Source: SFHK01 sp045538305
GTDB taxonomy: Bacteria; Bacillota; Clostridia; Christensenellales; Aristaeellaceae
DNA: 11,545 nucleotides
Direction of reading: 5' to 3'
NCBI GenBank assembly: GCA_045538305.1
Contig: JAZSRC010000015.1
Coordinates: forward strand, 1 to 11,545
Below are positions 1-6,462 of the stretch, one piece after another. The position numbers were made by a program, and so were the translations under genes. Numbering within the stretch: position 1 is the stretch's first letter; the number at the start of each line of letters is the position of its first letter. The notes beneath the pieces were generated by a model. The model saw only the letters and a program-made list of their open reading frames with translations. It was not told where the DNA came from and searched no databases.

Positions 1-58
1 CGAACGGTACGCACGGTGGTGTGAGAGGACGGGGGTTAGCCGCCCCCTCCTACTCGAT
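1..58 (+). mobile_element. 3' end of a group II intron (end of domain V and domain VI), cut by the left window edge
   Basis: The first bases, with ACGGTAC, a two-base bulge and ACGGTGG, read as the 3' strand of domain V. The window seems to begin at its apical loop. From about 22 a second hairpin follows: GAG-AGGA-C-GGGGG, a short loop, then CCCCC-TCCT-A-CTC. All arms pair and leave one unpaired A at 52, seven bases before a likely 3' splice site after the AT at 57-58. That is the domain VI branch-point geometry known for group II introns. The sequence GTGGTGTGAGAGG followed by CCTACTCGAT is a familiar ending of bacterial introns that encode an LtrA-type reverse transcriptase/maturase, which would lie left of the window. 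The intron is on the + strand, opposite to the neighbouring kinase gene, and its 3' exon starts about 31 bases past that gene's stop. The intron subclass cannot be assigned from this fragment. Confidence 0.8.
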
Positions 59-89
59 TAACGCTTATGAATGAAGTGGAGTTTGCTTC

Positions 90-1151
90 CTATATGCTGC
101 TTTCTGATATCGAGTATGTAATATCCGCTTTTTCGGCGATCCGGAAATGAGAAAGGTAGGACATTTCCATCGGGATCCATTCGTTTATGAATCTTTTTAG
201 CATATCTTCGCCGTTTCTTGCCAGAATTCTTTGCTGCTGGAGGGCGGAATCTATGGTTATAAGCACGATATAATCGTAATAGCCGATCAGGTCCGGATGG
301 CAGGCGTAAGCGCCTTCAACAATATTGAGATCGGCGGGCTTTGCCTGAACGGGGGAAGCGAGCGCCATCTCAGAGCAGTCAAACGGGCGATAGGAGAAAG
401 CTTCGCTGCTGTGTAAGGGAAGCAGGATTTCCTCCAGAAAGCGCTCGCTGTCCACATTTCCGCCGGGCGCTGAAAGGCGCTCTTTTGTACGCTTTTCAGG
501 CGGGAGGAAGAAATCGTCCATATGAAAAACACTGGCATCGAATACTTTGCCGATTTGCGCGGCAAGGGTGGTTTTCCCGGATGCGCACATGCCGTCAATG
601 GCAATGACCGCTCCCGGCTTTTGCGTACGGATGCTGTCAAGCGCTTCGTACAATTTCGCGTAGGTTTGAAATTCCTTTTTTATAACGCGGTATGCGGGTG
701 CGTAAGCGCTTCTGTATTCGTTTGTATGGCTGACAATCGGCATGCCGGCTTTTTCATATTCCGCGATAAATGCTTCAAAATTCGCTTGAGAAAGAGCGAT
801 ATCTTTTGTGTGTACGCAGGTGCGAAGCGTTGAAAGGGCGGAATTGAGCGCATTTTCGCGCACGCAGAAGGTGTTGGCAGTGGAGATGAACATACGAGCA
901 ATGGTTTCGTTTGAAAAGAATGCGTCGGTTCCCTCAAGGTACAAGCGTACGAGCCCGTTTCCGATATCCTCAAAGCGCACGCCCATTTCGCCGTCGGGCC
1001 TTTCCGTGTAAATCCTGGCAAGCGCGGTTTCATAATCCTTTACCATATGCCCGCAGCCGAGCGCGTGTTGGCAGGCAAGTTTCACATAATCCTGCGCCTG
1101 CATGCGCGGGTATCGATCCGAGTGCAGCATCAGAATGCTTCGAAAATCCAT
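90..1151 (-). CDS. Two-domain protein: unassigned N-terminal domain fused to a uridine kinase-like P-loop kinase
   Basis: The protein is 353 residues. The C-terminal half (about 180-353) is a P-loop kinase of the uridine kinase/phosphoribulokinase type. It has a Walker A GMCASGKTT at 187-195 after a hydrophobic strand, HMDDFF at 210-215 where uridine kinases carry the acceptor-site Asp, NVDSERF at 232-238, and EGAYACHP at 279-286 for the strand with the family's Glu. The true substrate is unknown. The N-terminal 170 residues contain HPRMQ-like and GCGHM motifs (SDRYPRMQAQD, then CGHMV) that I associate with clostridial proteins annotated as uridine kinase, but I cannot give this domain a function. 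I chose the start at 1151 because GAGGTG lies six bases before it. ATGs at 1172 and 1247 would overlap the VanW gene and lack this site. It is the last gene of the leftward operon, 13 bases after the VanW stop. Confidence 0.8.
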   Translation of the reverse strand: MDFRSILMLHSDRYPRMQAQDYVKLACQHALGCGHMVKDYETALARIYTERPDGEMGVRFEDIGNGLVRLYLEGTDAFFSNETIARMFISTANTFCVRENALNSALSTLRTCVHTKDIALSQANFEAFIAEYEKAGMPIVSHTNEYRSAYAPAYRVIKKEFQTYAKLYEALDSIRTQKPGAVIAIDGMCASGKTTLAAQIGKVFDASVFHMDDFFLPPEKRTKERLSAPGGNVDSERFLEEILLPLHSSEAFSYRPFDCSEMALASPVQAKPADLNIVEGAYACHPDLIGYYDYIVLITIDSALQQQRILARNGEDMLKRFINEWIPMEMSYLSHFRIAEKADITYSISESSI

Positions 1152-1164
1152 ACCAGTCACCTCA

Positions 1165-2736
1165 TCAGCCATACTCAATTTCGCCGCGCGCGGCTTTATA
1201 ATAGCCTTCGCAAAGCAAATTACGGGATATTTCTGTTCCATCCGCATTCCAGTATACGCGATAGGTTTTTGTACGGTAGCCCGTACGCGGTTCGGAAACG
1301 GTTACGGTTTCGCCGGGCGCAAGCAGGGGATTATAGGTGTAAACGGGGTCGTTCGGCTGAATTTTTTGCGTTGTTTTGCTTTCGATAGTGATGTACTTGC
1401 CGTCCGGGAATAGTTTTCCGTATATGTCGCAATATACGCGTTTGTTTTCAGTGACATAGCATACCAGATACAGAGGGGTATTGCTGGTGTTTTTGAATTT
1501 CATATCCTGTGAACCCCAGCTGACGGTTGCATCCTTGCCCCTATCCACATACGAAACAGGCCGGGAATGTTCGTGCCACTCCACGATTTCGCAGTTGGCT
1601 TTCATTGCAGCGTTCCAGAGCGTGGTCGATACCTGACATACGCCGCCACCGATGTCTTCGGCGATCTCGCCCGCCATATATACGGTTGCTTTTTTATATC
1701 CGCGGGCGGTTGTGCGCTGGCCGACAACCTCGTTAAAGGAAAAAGTCGCGCCGGGTTCCACGCAGTATCCGTTGATGGCTTCGCATGCCAGAACCAGATT
1801 GTTTAGCCTGTTTTTATTAGAACTGGAGGCATTCGTTACGGCAGATGTGATCTGACCATATTGCCCTTCAAAGCTCTTTTCCGTAACCGCCGGGGTTACT
1901 TCCTGAACGTCAATTTCCAGGTGCCCGCCGTTATTCAGCAGCAGGTTTTTTGCTTCCTCGTACAGCGCGTTTTTGTTAACGGTGCTGCCAGATACGGCTT
2001 TGGAGAATGTGAATTCCTTTGTCACATGGTCAAATCCGGTCGGAATGGAGTCGACTGCGCCGGAAGAGAGAGAGTCGGCAATCTCATCCGTCCATTCGCG
2101 TAGAAGCGTTTCATCAAACAGCGTACGGCTGACATTGTGCCACTGACTGGTTGCAGCCAGCATGTTGATGGAGCGGTAGCGCTGTTCCAGTGTTCCGCTT
2201 CTGCCGAGGCCCCATGCATTTTTCAGTACCTGCGAAAAATTGCTTCGATATCCGAGCTCAGCAAGCGTTTTGGTCCAACTGGAGCCGTTGTAGGTCAGCG
2301 TAATACTGCGGCTGCGGTATTCGGGCTCAACGGTATTCTCCCAATGCTTCACTGCGTCCTGATATGATACGTTGCTCAGGTTGTATTCGTCTACAATGAC
2401 GCCTTCATAAAAAGTTTCGGTTTCGACGGCATTTCTCATTTCGCGGAAGCGAACGTATTCGTTATACTCGCGTACAGCCAGAAGTGAAATGGCCGCGAGG
2501 ATCAGAATCATCAGGGAGGATGCCGGAAGCGCCCACCATGCGCTGGAAGCGCGCTTTGCCCGGGAACGCGATTTTTGCCCGGAACGCCGCTTTTGTGACG
2601 AGGCGCGTTTATGCCTTGCATCGTCGGCGCGGCTGCGCTTTGCTCTTTTTGCGCTCTTCAGATTCGGATCTCCTTTTTTTACGGTGCGTTTGCGCGAAGC
2701 GGAAACTTTCTTTTTCTTACTATTTGTCGTTGCCAT
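1165..2736 (-). CDS. VanW family protein, membrane-anchored, with C-terminal G5-like domain
   Basis: The protein is 523 residues. Residues 1-65 are an extremely Lys/Arg-rich, low-complexity tail. One transmembrane segment follows at about 66-88 (WWALPASSLMILIL...), so the rest should be outside the cell (N-in). Residues 105-300 resemble the peptidoglycan-binding-4 type region that usually precedes VanW. The VanW domain covers about 307-440, with the hallmark GGGVCQVSTTLWNAA at 363-377 and SFNEVVG at 333-339. Residues 446-523 look like a G5-type domain (PVYTYNPLLAPGETVTVSEP). VanW occurs in some vancomycin-resistance clusters, but most VanW proteins in Clostridia are chromosomal wall proteins of unknown biochemical role, and nothing here suggests resistance. 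The start at 2736 has AAGGGAG six bases upstream. It lies inside the end of the rarA gene (17-base overlap), so translation is probably coupled. Confidence 0.9.
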   Translation of the reverse strand: MATTNSKKKKVSASRKRTVKKGDPNLKSAKRAKRSRADDARHKRASSQKRRSGQKSRSRAKRASSAWWALPASSLMILILAAISLLAVREYNEYVRFREMRNAVETETFYEGVIVDEYNLSNVSYQDAVKHWENTVEPEYRSRSITLTYNGSSWTKTLAELGYRSNFSQVLKNAWGLGRSGTLEQRYRSINMLAATSQWHNVSRTLFDETLLREWTDEIADSLSSGAVDSIPTGFDHVTKEFTFSKAVSGSTVNKNALYEEAKNLLLNNGGHLEIDVQEVTPAVTEKSFEGQYGQITSAVTNASSSNKNRLNNLVLACEAINGYCVEPGATFSFNEVVGQRTTARGYKKATVYMAGEIAEDIGGGVCQVSTTLWNAAMKANCEIVEWHEHSRPVSYVDRGKDATVSWGSQDMKFKNTSNTPLYLVCYVTENKRVYCDIYGKLFPDGKYITIESKTTQKIQPNDPVYTYNPLLAPGETVTVSEPRTGYRTKTYRVYWNADGTEISRNLLCEGYYKAARGEIEYG

Positions 2737-4075
2737 TGAGTGCTCCCTTATTATGGTTCAGGTTACGTTCACCAATATTCATACGCTCTTCACGGAGGCG
2801 ACGGACCTCGTTTTCAAAGCCCTGGTCCGACGGCTCGTAATACGGCATGTTCCGTGCTTCAAGGGGTGCGTACATCTGATATACATAATGCCCCGGAAAA
2901 TCGTGCGGATACAGGTAACCTTCTCCGCTGCCGAGTCTGTCCGCTCCCTTATAATGCGTATCGCGGAGGTGAACCGGTACGTTTTCAAAATTGCCCTTTT
3001 CAGCGTCTGCCCATGCGCGTTCAATCGCCTGAGCGACGGCATTTGACTTCGGGCTTTCGCAGACGGTAATGATGGCTTGCGCGATGGGCAGCCGCGCTTC
3101 CGGCATACCGATGGAATTAAGCGACTGCCACGCGGCGGCGGCGGTCAGCATGGCGTTTGGATTCGCCATACCCACATCCTCGCTGGCATGAGCGATGATG
3201 CGCCTGACAATGATGCGCGGATCCACCCCTGCGTGATCCATACGTGCAAACCATGCCAATGCGGCGTCGCTGTCAGAGCCGCGAAGAGATTTGCAGAATG
3301 CGCTCAGCATATCGTAGAACAGGCTCTCGTCCATGCGCAGCGCGGGCTTTTGTATGGAATCGTCCGCAATCTCCGCCGTGATACGGATTTCGCCCCTGCG
3401 GTTTACCGGCGTTGACAGCACGGCGATTTCAAGCGCGTTCAGAGCGGAACGAACATCGCCGCTCGCAGCCTGTGCAATCCGTCTGGCGGCTTCTTCTTCC
3501 AGCACGACATTCTGCTGTCCATAGCCGCGTTCGTCGTCTGCTGCGGCCTGATAAAGCGCCCGAATCACGTCTTCGCCGGTTAACGGCTCAAACTGAAACA
3601 GCCGGCACCGGCTTACAATGGCTGGGGTCATGGCGATCATCGGGTTTTCGGTGGTAGAGCCGATAAAGCGGATTATGCCCTTTTCAATGGCCGGCAGTAT
3701 GGAATCGGACTGCGCTTTCGACCAGCGATGACATTCATCCAGAAGAAGATACGTGCTTTGTCCGTACATCTTCAGCCGTTCTTCCGCACGGGCAAGCACC
3801 TCGCGCACATCGCTCACACCGCTGGTGACGGCGTTCATTTTCTCAAATGCTGCGCGGGAGGTTTCCGCAATAATGCCTGCCAGTGTAGTTTTACCGGTAC
3901 CGGGCGGGCCATAAAATATCGATGAGGTCAGGCGGTCTGCTTCGATGGCGCGGCGAAGAAGCTTTCCTTCGCCGACAATTTGCTTTTGACCAAGGAATTC
4001 ATTAAGTGTACGGGGGCGCATGCGGTCGGCCAAAGGCGCGAGCCGTTTTGCTCCCATTGAGAACAGGTCTTCCAT
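2720..4075 (-). CDS. rarA: Replication-associated recombination protein RarA/MgsA, AAA+ ATPase
   Basis: The 451-residue product matches the full length of the RarA/MgsA (WRNIP1-like) family, a clamp-loader-like ATPase that acts at stalled replication forks. Visible motifs are the N-terminal PLADRMRPRTLNEFLGQ box, Walker A GPPGTGKTT (56-64), Walker B YLLLDECH (109-116), sensor 1 GSTTENP (139-145) and an SRC arginine-finger region (155-157). The conserved lid sequence VDPRIIVRRIIAHASEDVG and the C-terminal MgsA domain ending near MPYYEPSDQGFENEV follow. The Walker B neighbourhood reads DECHRWSKAQSD where the family usually has DEIHRFNKAQQD, a conservative change that keeps Asp and Glu. A GGGAGGGAG ribosome site precedes the ATG at 4075. 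The gene sits 19 bases after the EamA permease gene and overlaps the VanW gene. I see no functional reason for these partners and regard the operon as a housekeeping grouping. Confidence 0.95.
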   Translation of the reverse strand: MEDLFSMGAKRLAPLADRMRPRTLNEFLGQKQIVGEGKLLRRAIEADRLTSSIFYGPPGTGKTTLAGIIAETSRAAFEKMNAVTSGVSDVREVLARAEERLKMYGQSTYLLLDECHRWSKAQSDSILPAIEKGIIRFIGSTTENPMIAMTPAIVSRCRLFQFEPLTGEDVIRALYQAAADDERGYGQQNVVLEEEAARRIAQAASGDVRSALNALEIAVLSTPVNRRGEIRITAEIADDSIQKPALRMDESLFYDMLSAFCKSLRGSDSDAALAWFARMDHAGVDPRIIVRRIIAHASEDVGMANPNAMLTAAAAWQSLNSIGMPEARLPIAQAIITVCESPKSNAVAQAIERAWADAEKGNFENVPVHLRDTHYKGADRLGSGEGYLYPHDFPGHYVYQMYAPLEARNMPYYEPSDQGFENEVRRLREERMNIGERNLNHNKGALNGNDK

Positions 4076-4094
4076 GCTGCTCCCTCCCGAGCGG

Positions 4095-4970
4095 TTATTG
4101 TCTGCGACCGGGCAGACACGAGTGAAGCGTTGCCGTTATCAGTACGATGGCTGCGCCAATGATGCCAAATACGCCGGGAAGCTCGCCTATGACGGCAAAC
4201 GTCCAAATGGGATTTAAAACCGGCTCCATGTTGGATATGATTGCCGCCGTTACGGGCGAAGTGTAGCGCATGCCGTATGCAAAGAACAGATATCCAAAGC
4301 CCAGCGACAGGCCTAACAGAAGTATGCGAATCCATTCCTGGGCAACCATCGCCCATGAAACGGTATCGGTTGCCGTAAAGTGTACGTTTGGATCAAAGAA
4401 TATGGAAATTGCCATGAATGCGGAAATGACGTTTCCAAGATAGGTATAGCTCATTGGATCACAGCCGGGAAAGCGGGAGGCGATATATACAATGGCGAAC
4501 GTCAGGCCTGATGCCAGCGCAATGATGTCGCCAATCAGCTTGCGGCTGCCGCCGGAGTCGTTTACGCAGCACAGGATCACGCCAAGCAATACAAACGCCG
4601 CTGCGATTACGTCGCGCCGGGCGGGCTTTTGTTTGAACGCCGCCCACATAATCAGTATGACGTATACCGGCATGGAATACTGGAGCACGATCGCGTTTGC
4701 GCTTGTGGTGAACATGATTGCCGTCATGTAGAAAAGGCTTGTAAGCGCAACGCCCAGCGCGCCCACAATCAGGCTCGGCGAAAGCTTGACCTTAAAGGAC
4801 TTTCGGGCGACGGCGTATATACATATGGCGATAATGCCGCGGACGCCGGCCTTACTGAAGCCGTTCCACTGTAACCCTTTGGAGATGACGCCGGAAAAGC
4901 TCCATACAACGGCGGATAAGAGAATCATCAGCGGGCCGTACCACGCGTTTTTTCCCTTTGCATACTCCAC
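4095..4970 (-). CDS. EamA/DMT-family transporter, GTG start
   Basis: From the GTG at 4970 the protein has 291 residues, the usual size for the drug/metabolite transporter superfamily with two EamA repeats and ten membrane helices. Helix 1 begins at PLMILLSAVVWSFSGVISKG. The second repeat starts near IGDIIALASGLTFAIVYIASR. The final helices include the family-typical motif TSPVTAAIISNMEPVLNPIWTF. The substrate cannot be read from sequence; members export amino acids, metabolites or drugs. The reading frame stays open upstream to an ATG at 5090, but that would run through the dehydrogenase gene. The first internal ATG would cut helix 1. A GTG at 4970 lies ten bases after AAGAGG and only 20 bases after the dehydrogenase stop, so I prefer it. 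The pairing with a hydroxyacid dehydrogenase could mean export of a related small acid, which is inference only. Confidence 0.85.
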   Translation of the reverse strand: MEYAKGKNAWYGPLMILLSAVVWSFSGVISKGLQWNGFSKAGVRGIIAICIYAVARKSFKVKLSPSLIVGALGVALTSLFYMTAIMFTTSANAIVLQYSMPVYVILIMWAAFKQKPARRDVIAAAFVLLGVILCCVNDSGGSRKLIGDIIALASGLTFAIVYIASRFPGCDPMSYTYLGNVISAFMAISIFFDPNVHFTATDTVSWAMVAQEWIRILLLGLSLGFGYLFFAYGMRYTSPVTAAIISNMEPVLNPIWTFAVIGELPGVFGIIGAAIVLITATLHSCLPGRRQ

Positions 4971-4990
4971 CTTTACCGCACCTCTTTTAG

Positions 4991-5926
4991 TTATGCATTC
5001 ACACAGTTGATAATGTTTCCCTTCATGAAGGAACGAAGATTTGAGACGGCTATTTCCATAAGCCTGAGCCGGGCTTCTCTGGGCGCCCATGCGATATGGG
5101 GCGTTAAGATGACGTTCTTTGCCTGAAGCAGGGGGTTATCTGCTTTTATGGGCTCAACAGACGCTACGTCTGCAGCATATGCGCCGATTTTTCCATCATC
5201 AAGCGCGGCTTTGATGTCGTTTTCATTTACCAGACCGCCGCGCGCGGTATTTATGATCCATACGCCCTTTTTCATAAGGCTGATGGTTTCATGATTGATC
5301 ATTCCAGCATTGCTTTTGGTAAGCGGGCAGTTCAATGTGATGATGTCGGAATATCGGTATAAATCCTCAAGCACGCTCTTTTCGCACTTGCTGGGGGAGT
5401 AAGCAATGACGTTCATGCCGAAAGCGCGCGCGATTTCATCTACCCTGCTGCCAATGGCGCCGTGACCGATGATGCCGATCGTTTTGCCGCTCAGCTCGGT
5501 AAGCGGACGCAGGCAGTAGCTGAAATCGGGGTTGTTTTGCCACATGCCGTTTTTTACGGAAGCGTCATGTTCGCCTACGCGGGAAGCAATTTCAAGGATC
5601 AGCGCAAATACATGCTGGGCGACGGACTGGGTGGAATAGGAGGGAATGTTCGTTACCACAATGCCTGCTTCTTTGGCATAGGCGGTGTCAACTACATTGT
5701 AGCCCGTTGCCAGTACGCCGATGTATCGTAAGTGCGGAAGGCTTCGCATGGTTTCTTTGGTGATGGGGCATTTATTTGTGAATATTGCCTGAGCGCCCGC
5801 TGCGCGGGAGATGAGCTCGCTTTCGTCCGTCCGGTCATATACCTGAACGTCGCCCAGCTCGCAAAGCGCATCCCAGCCGATATCGCCGGGACTGACGCAC
5901 CAGCCGTCAAGCACAATAATCCGCAT
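4991..5926 (-). CDS. D-2-hydroxyacid dehydrogenase, glycerate dehydrogenase/hydroxypyruvate reductase-like
   Basis: The protein is 311 residues, close to the usual length for NAD(P)-dependent D-2-hydroxyacid dehydrogenases, which interconvert 2-keto acids and D-2-hydroxy acids in the cytosol. The Rossmann motif GHGAIG is at 154-159. The catalytic set is present: Arg229 in NTARGG, Glu258 in SVEP and His277 in TPHIAWAP. The HIAWAPREARLRLMEIA segment is characteristic of the glycerate dehydrogenase/hydroxypyruvate reductase branch, so I favour that activity over lactate dehydrogenase without being certain. After strand 2 the sequence is VIAYSPS, without the usual acidic residue, so cofactor preference is open. 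The start at 5926 has a strong GGGGAGG seven bases upstream; an in-frame ATG at 6019 has no such site. It is the promoter-proximal gene of the leftward operon. Confidence 0.9.
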   Translation of the reverse strand: MRIIVLDGWCVSPGDIGWDALCELGDVQVYDRTDESELISRAAGAQAIFTNKCPITKETMRSLPHLRYIGVLATGYNVVDTAYAKEAGIVVTNIPSYSTQSVAQHVFALILEIASRVGEHDASVKNGMWQNNPDFSYCLRPLTELSGKTIGIIGHGAIGSRVDEIARAFGMNVIAYSPSKCEKSVLEDLYRYSDIITLNCPLTKSNAGMINHETISLMKKGVWIINTARGGLVNENDIKAALDDGKIGAYAADVASVEPIKADNPLLQAKNVILTPHIAWAPREARLRLMEIAVSNLRSFMKGNIINCVNA

Positions 5927-5950
5927 AATCAAACCTCCCCAAAATAATCC

Positions 5951-5985
5951 ATTATAATGATAAAATAAGATATGTAATAAATCAA
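5951..5985 (-). promoter_or_regulatory. Sigma-A-type promoter of the leftward five-gene operon
   Basis: On the minus strand TTGATT (5985-5980) and TATCAT (5962-5957) are separated by exactly 17 bases. An overlapping perfect TATAAT lies at 5956-5951 but would need a 23-base spacer. Transcription would begin near 5950, giving a leader of about 25 bases that is mostly the ribosome site of the dehydrogenase gene. The assignment rests on sequence only. Confidence 0.6.
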
Positions 5986-6080
5986 GGGCGGCGCGGCATT
6001 TCTCATGAATTAAACACAAAATATACTTTGTTAAGACTTGTAAGTTATTCGTTAAATAATCTGTAGATCGTACAATTTGC

Positions 6081-6109
6081 TTGAAACCTTAATGTACAGG
6101 ATGTATGAT
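6081..6109 (+). promoter_or_regulatory. Sigma-A-type promoter of the HPr-like gene
   Basis: TTGAAA (6081-6086) and TATGAT (6104-6109) are 17 bases apart, close to consensus. The predicted transcript starts near 6116, about 50 bases before the ATG at 6165, and its leader contains the palindrome at 6126-6141. The promoter fires away from the leftward operon, so 5927-6164 is a divergent control region. Confidence 0.7.
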
Positions 6110-6125
6110 GTTATTGGTATCAAAC

Positions 6126-6141
6126 GGCGCATACATGCGCC
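6126..6141. repeat. 16-bp perfect palindrome-like inverted repeat in the HPr-like gene leader
   Basis: GGCGCAT and ATGCGCC are exact reverse complements separated by only two bases (AC). The element lies about ten bases after the predicted transcription start and eight bases before the AAGGGG ribosome site at 6149-6154. As DNA it could be an operator placed to block early elongation. As RNA it would form a five-pair GC stem with a six-base loop. Which of the two it does cannot be decided from sequence. Confidence 0.6.
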
Positions 6142-6164
6142 TAATAGCAAGGGGTAACGTTTGA

Positions 6165-6395
6165 ATGAGAGCCGTTAATATCAAGCTTAGTCTTGCGGAG
6201 AACGTAAAGCAGTTTGTGAACATTGCAAGCCGCCATCCTTACGATATTGATCTTCGCGTGGGCCGTCACGTAGTAGATGGCAAGTCCATTCTGGGAATTT
6301 TCTCTTTGGATCTGTCCAAGCCGATTACTCTTGAAGTCTATGATGACAACTGTGAAGACCTCATGGAGGAAATCAAACCGTTCATTATCGGCTAA
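6165..6395 (+). CDS. HPr-family protein lacking the active-site histidine (Crh-like regulator candidate)
   Basis: The protein is 76 residues, slightly shorter than typical HPr (about 85). The central VDGKSILGIFSLDLSKPITLEVYDDN (37-62 region) matches the HPr helix around the regulatory serine, and Ser41 corresponds to Ser46 of HPr. The N-terminal segment that should read like GLHARPA is instead LSLAENVKQFVNIASR, so no histidine stands at position 15; the nearest are His24 and His35. It therefore cannot be a normal PTS phosphocarrier. By analogy with Bacillus Crh, which has Gln at position 15 and keeps Ser46, a regulatory partner of CcpA controlled by HPr kinase is possible. Proteins of this kind are common in Clostridia and their role is little known. 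It has its own promoter and a terminator-like hairpin behind it, hence is probably transcribed mainly alone. Confidence 0.85.
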   Translation: MRAVNIKLSLAENVKQFVNIASRHPYDIDLRVGRHVVDGKSILGIFSLDLSKPITLEVYDDNCEDLMEEIKPFIIG

Positions 6396-6409
6396 GGCGT
6401 ACTGAAGGT

Positions 6410-6438
6410 AAAGCAGAGCGTATACGCGCTCTGCTTTT
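6410..6438 (+). terminator. Terminator-like hairpin between the HPr-like and aminotransferase genes
   Basis: AAAGCAGAGCG (6410-6420) pairs perfectly with CGCTCTGCTTT (6427-6437) across a six-base loop. The final stem bases plus the following T make a short TTTT run, interrupted by G. The stem is strong but the U tract is short. Only 25 bases separate it from the next start codon, so no promoter fits in between and partial read-through must feed the downstream pair unless a promoter lies within the HPr-like gene. Confidence 0.7.
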
Positions 6439-6462
6439 GTTACATATGGAGGTAATAGACCT

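Noticed and set aside
1152..1247. Longer form of the kinase starting at 1247 or 1172
   Set aside because: These starts lie inside the VanW gene and lack the GAGGTG site that precedes the ATG at 1151.
1165..2736. VanW as a sign of a vancomycin resistance cluster
   Set aside because: No VanR/S, VanH, ligase or VanX-type gene is near. VanW-domain proteins are widespread chromosomal wall proteins in Clostridia.
4971..5090. EamA permease starting at the ATG at 5090
   Set aside because: The extra 40 residues would be read out of frame through the dehydrogenase gene and resemble no transporter N-terminus; the GTG at 4970 fits family length.
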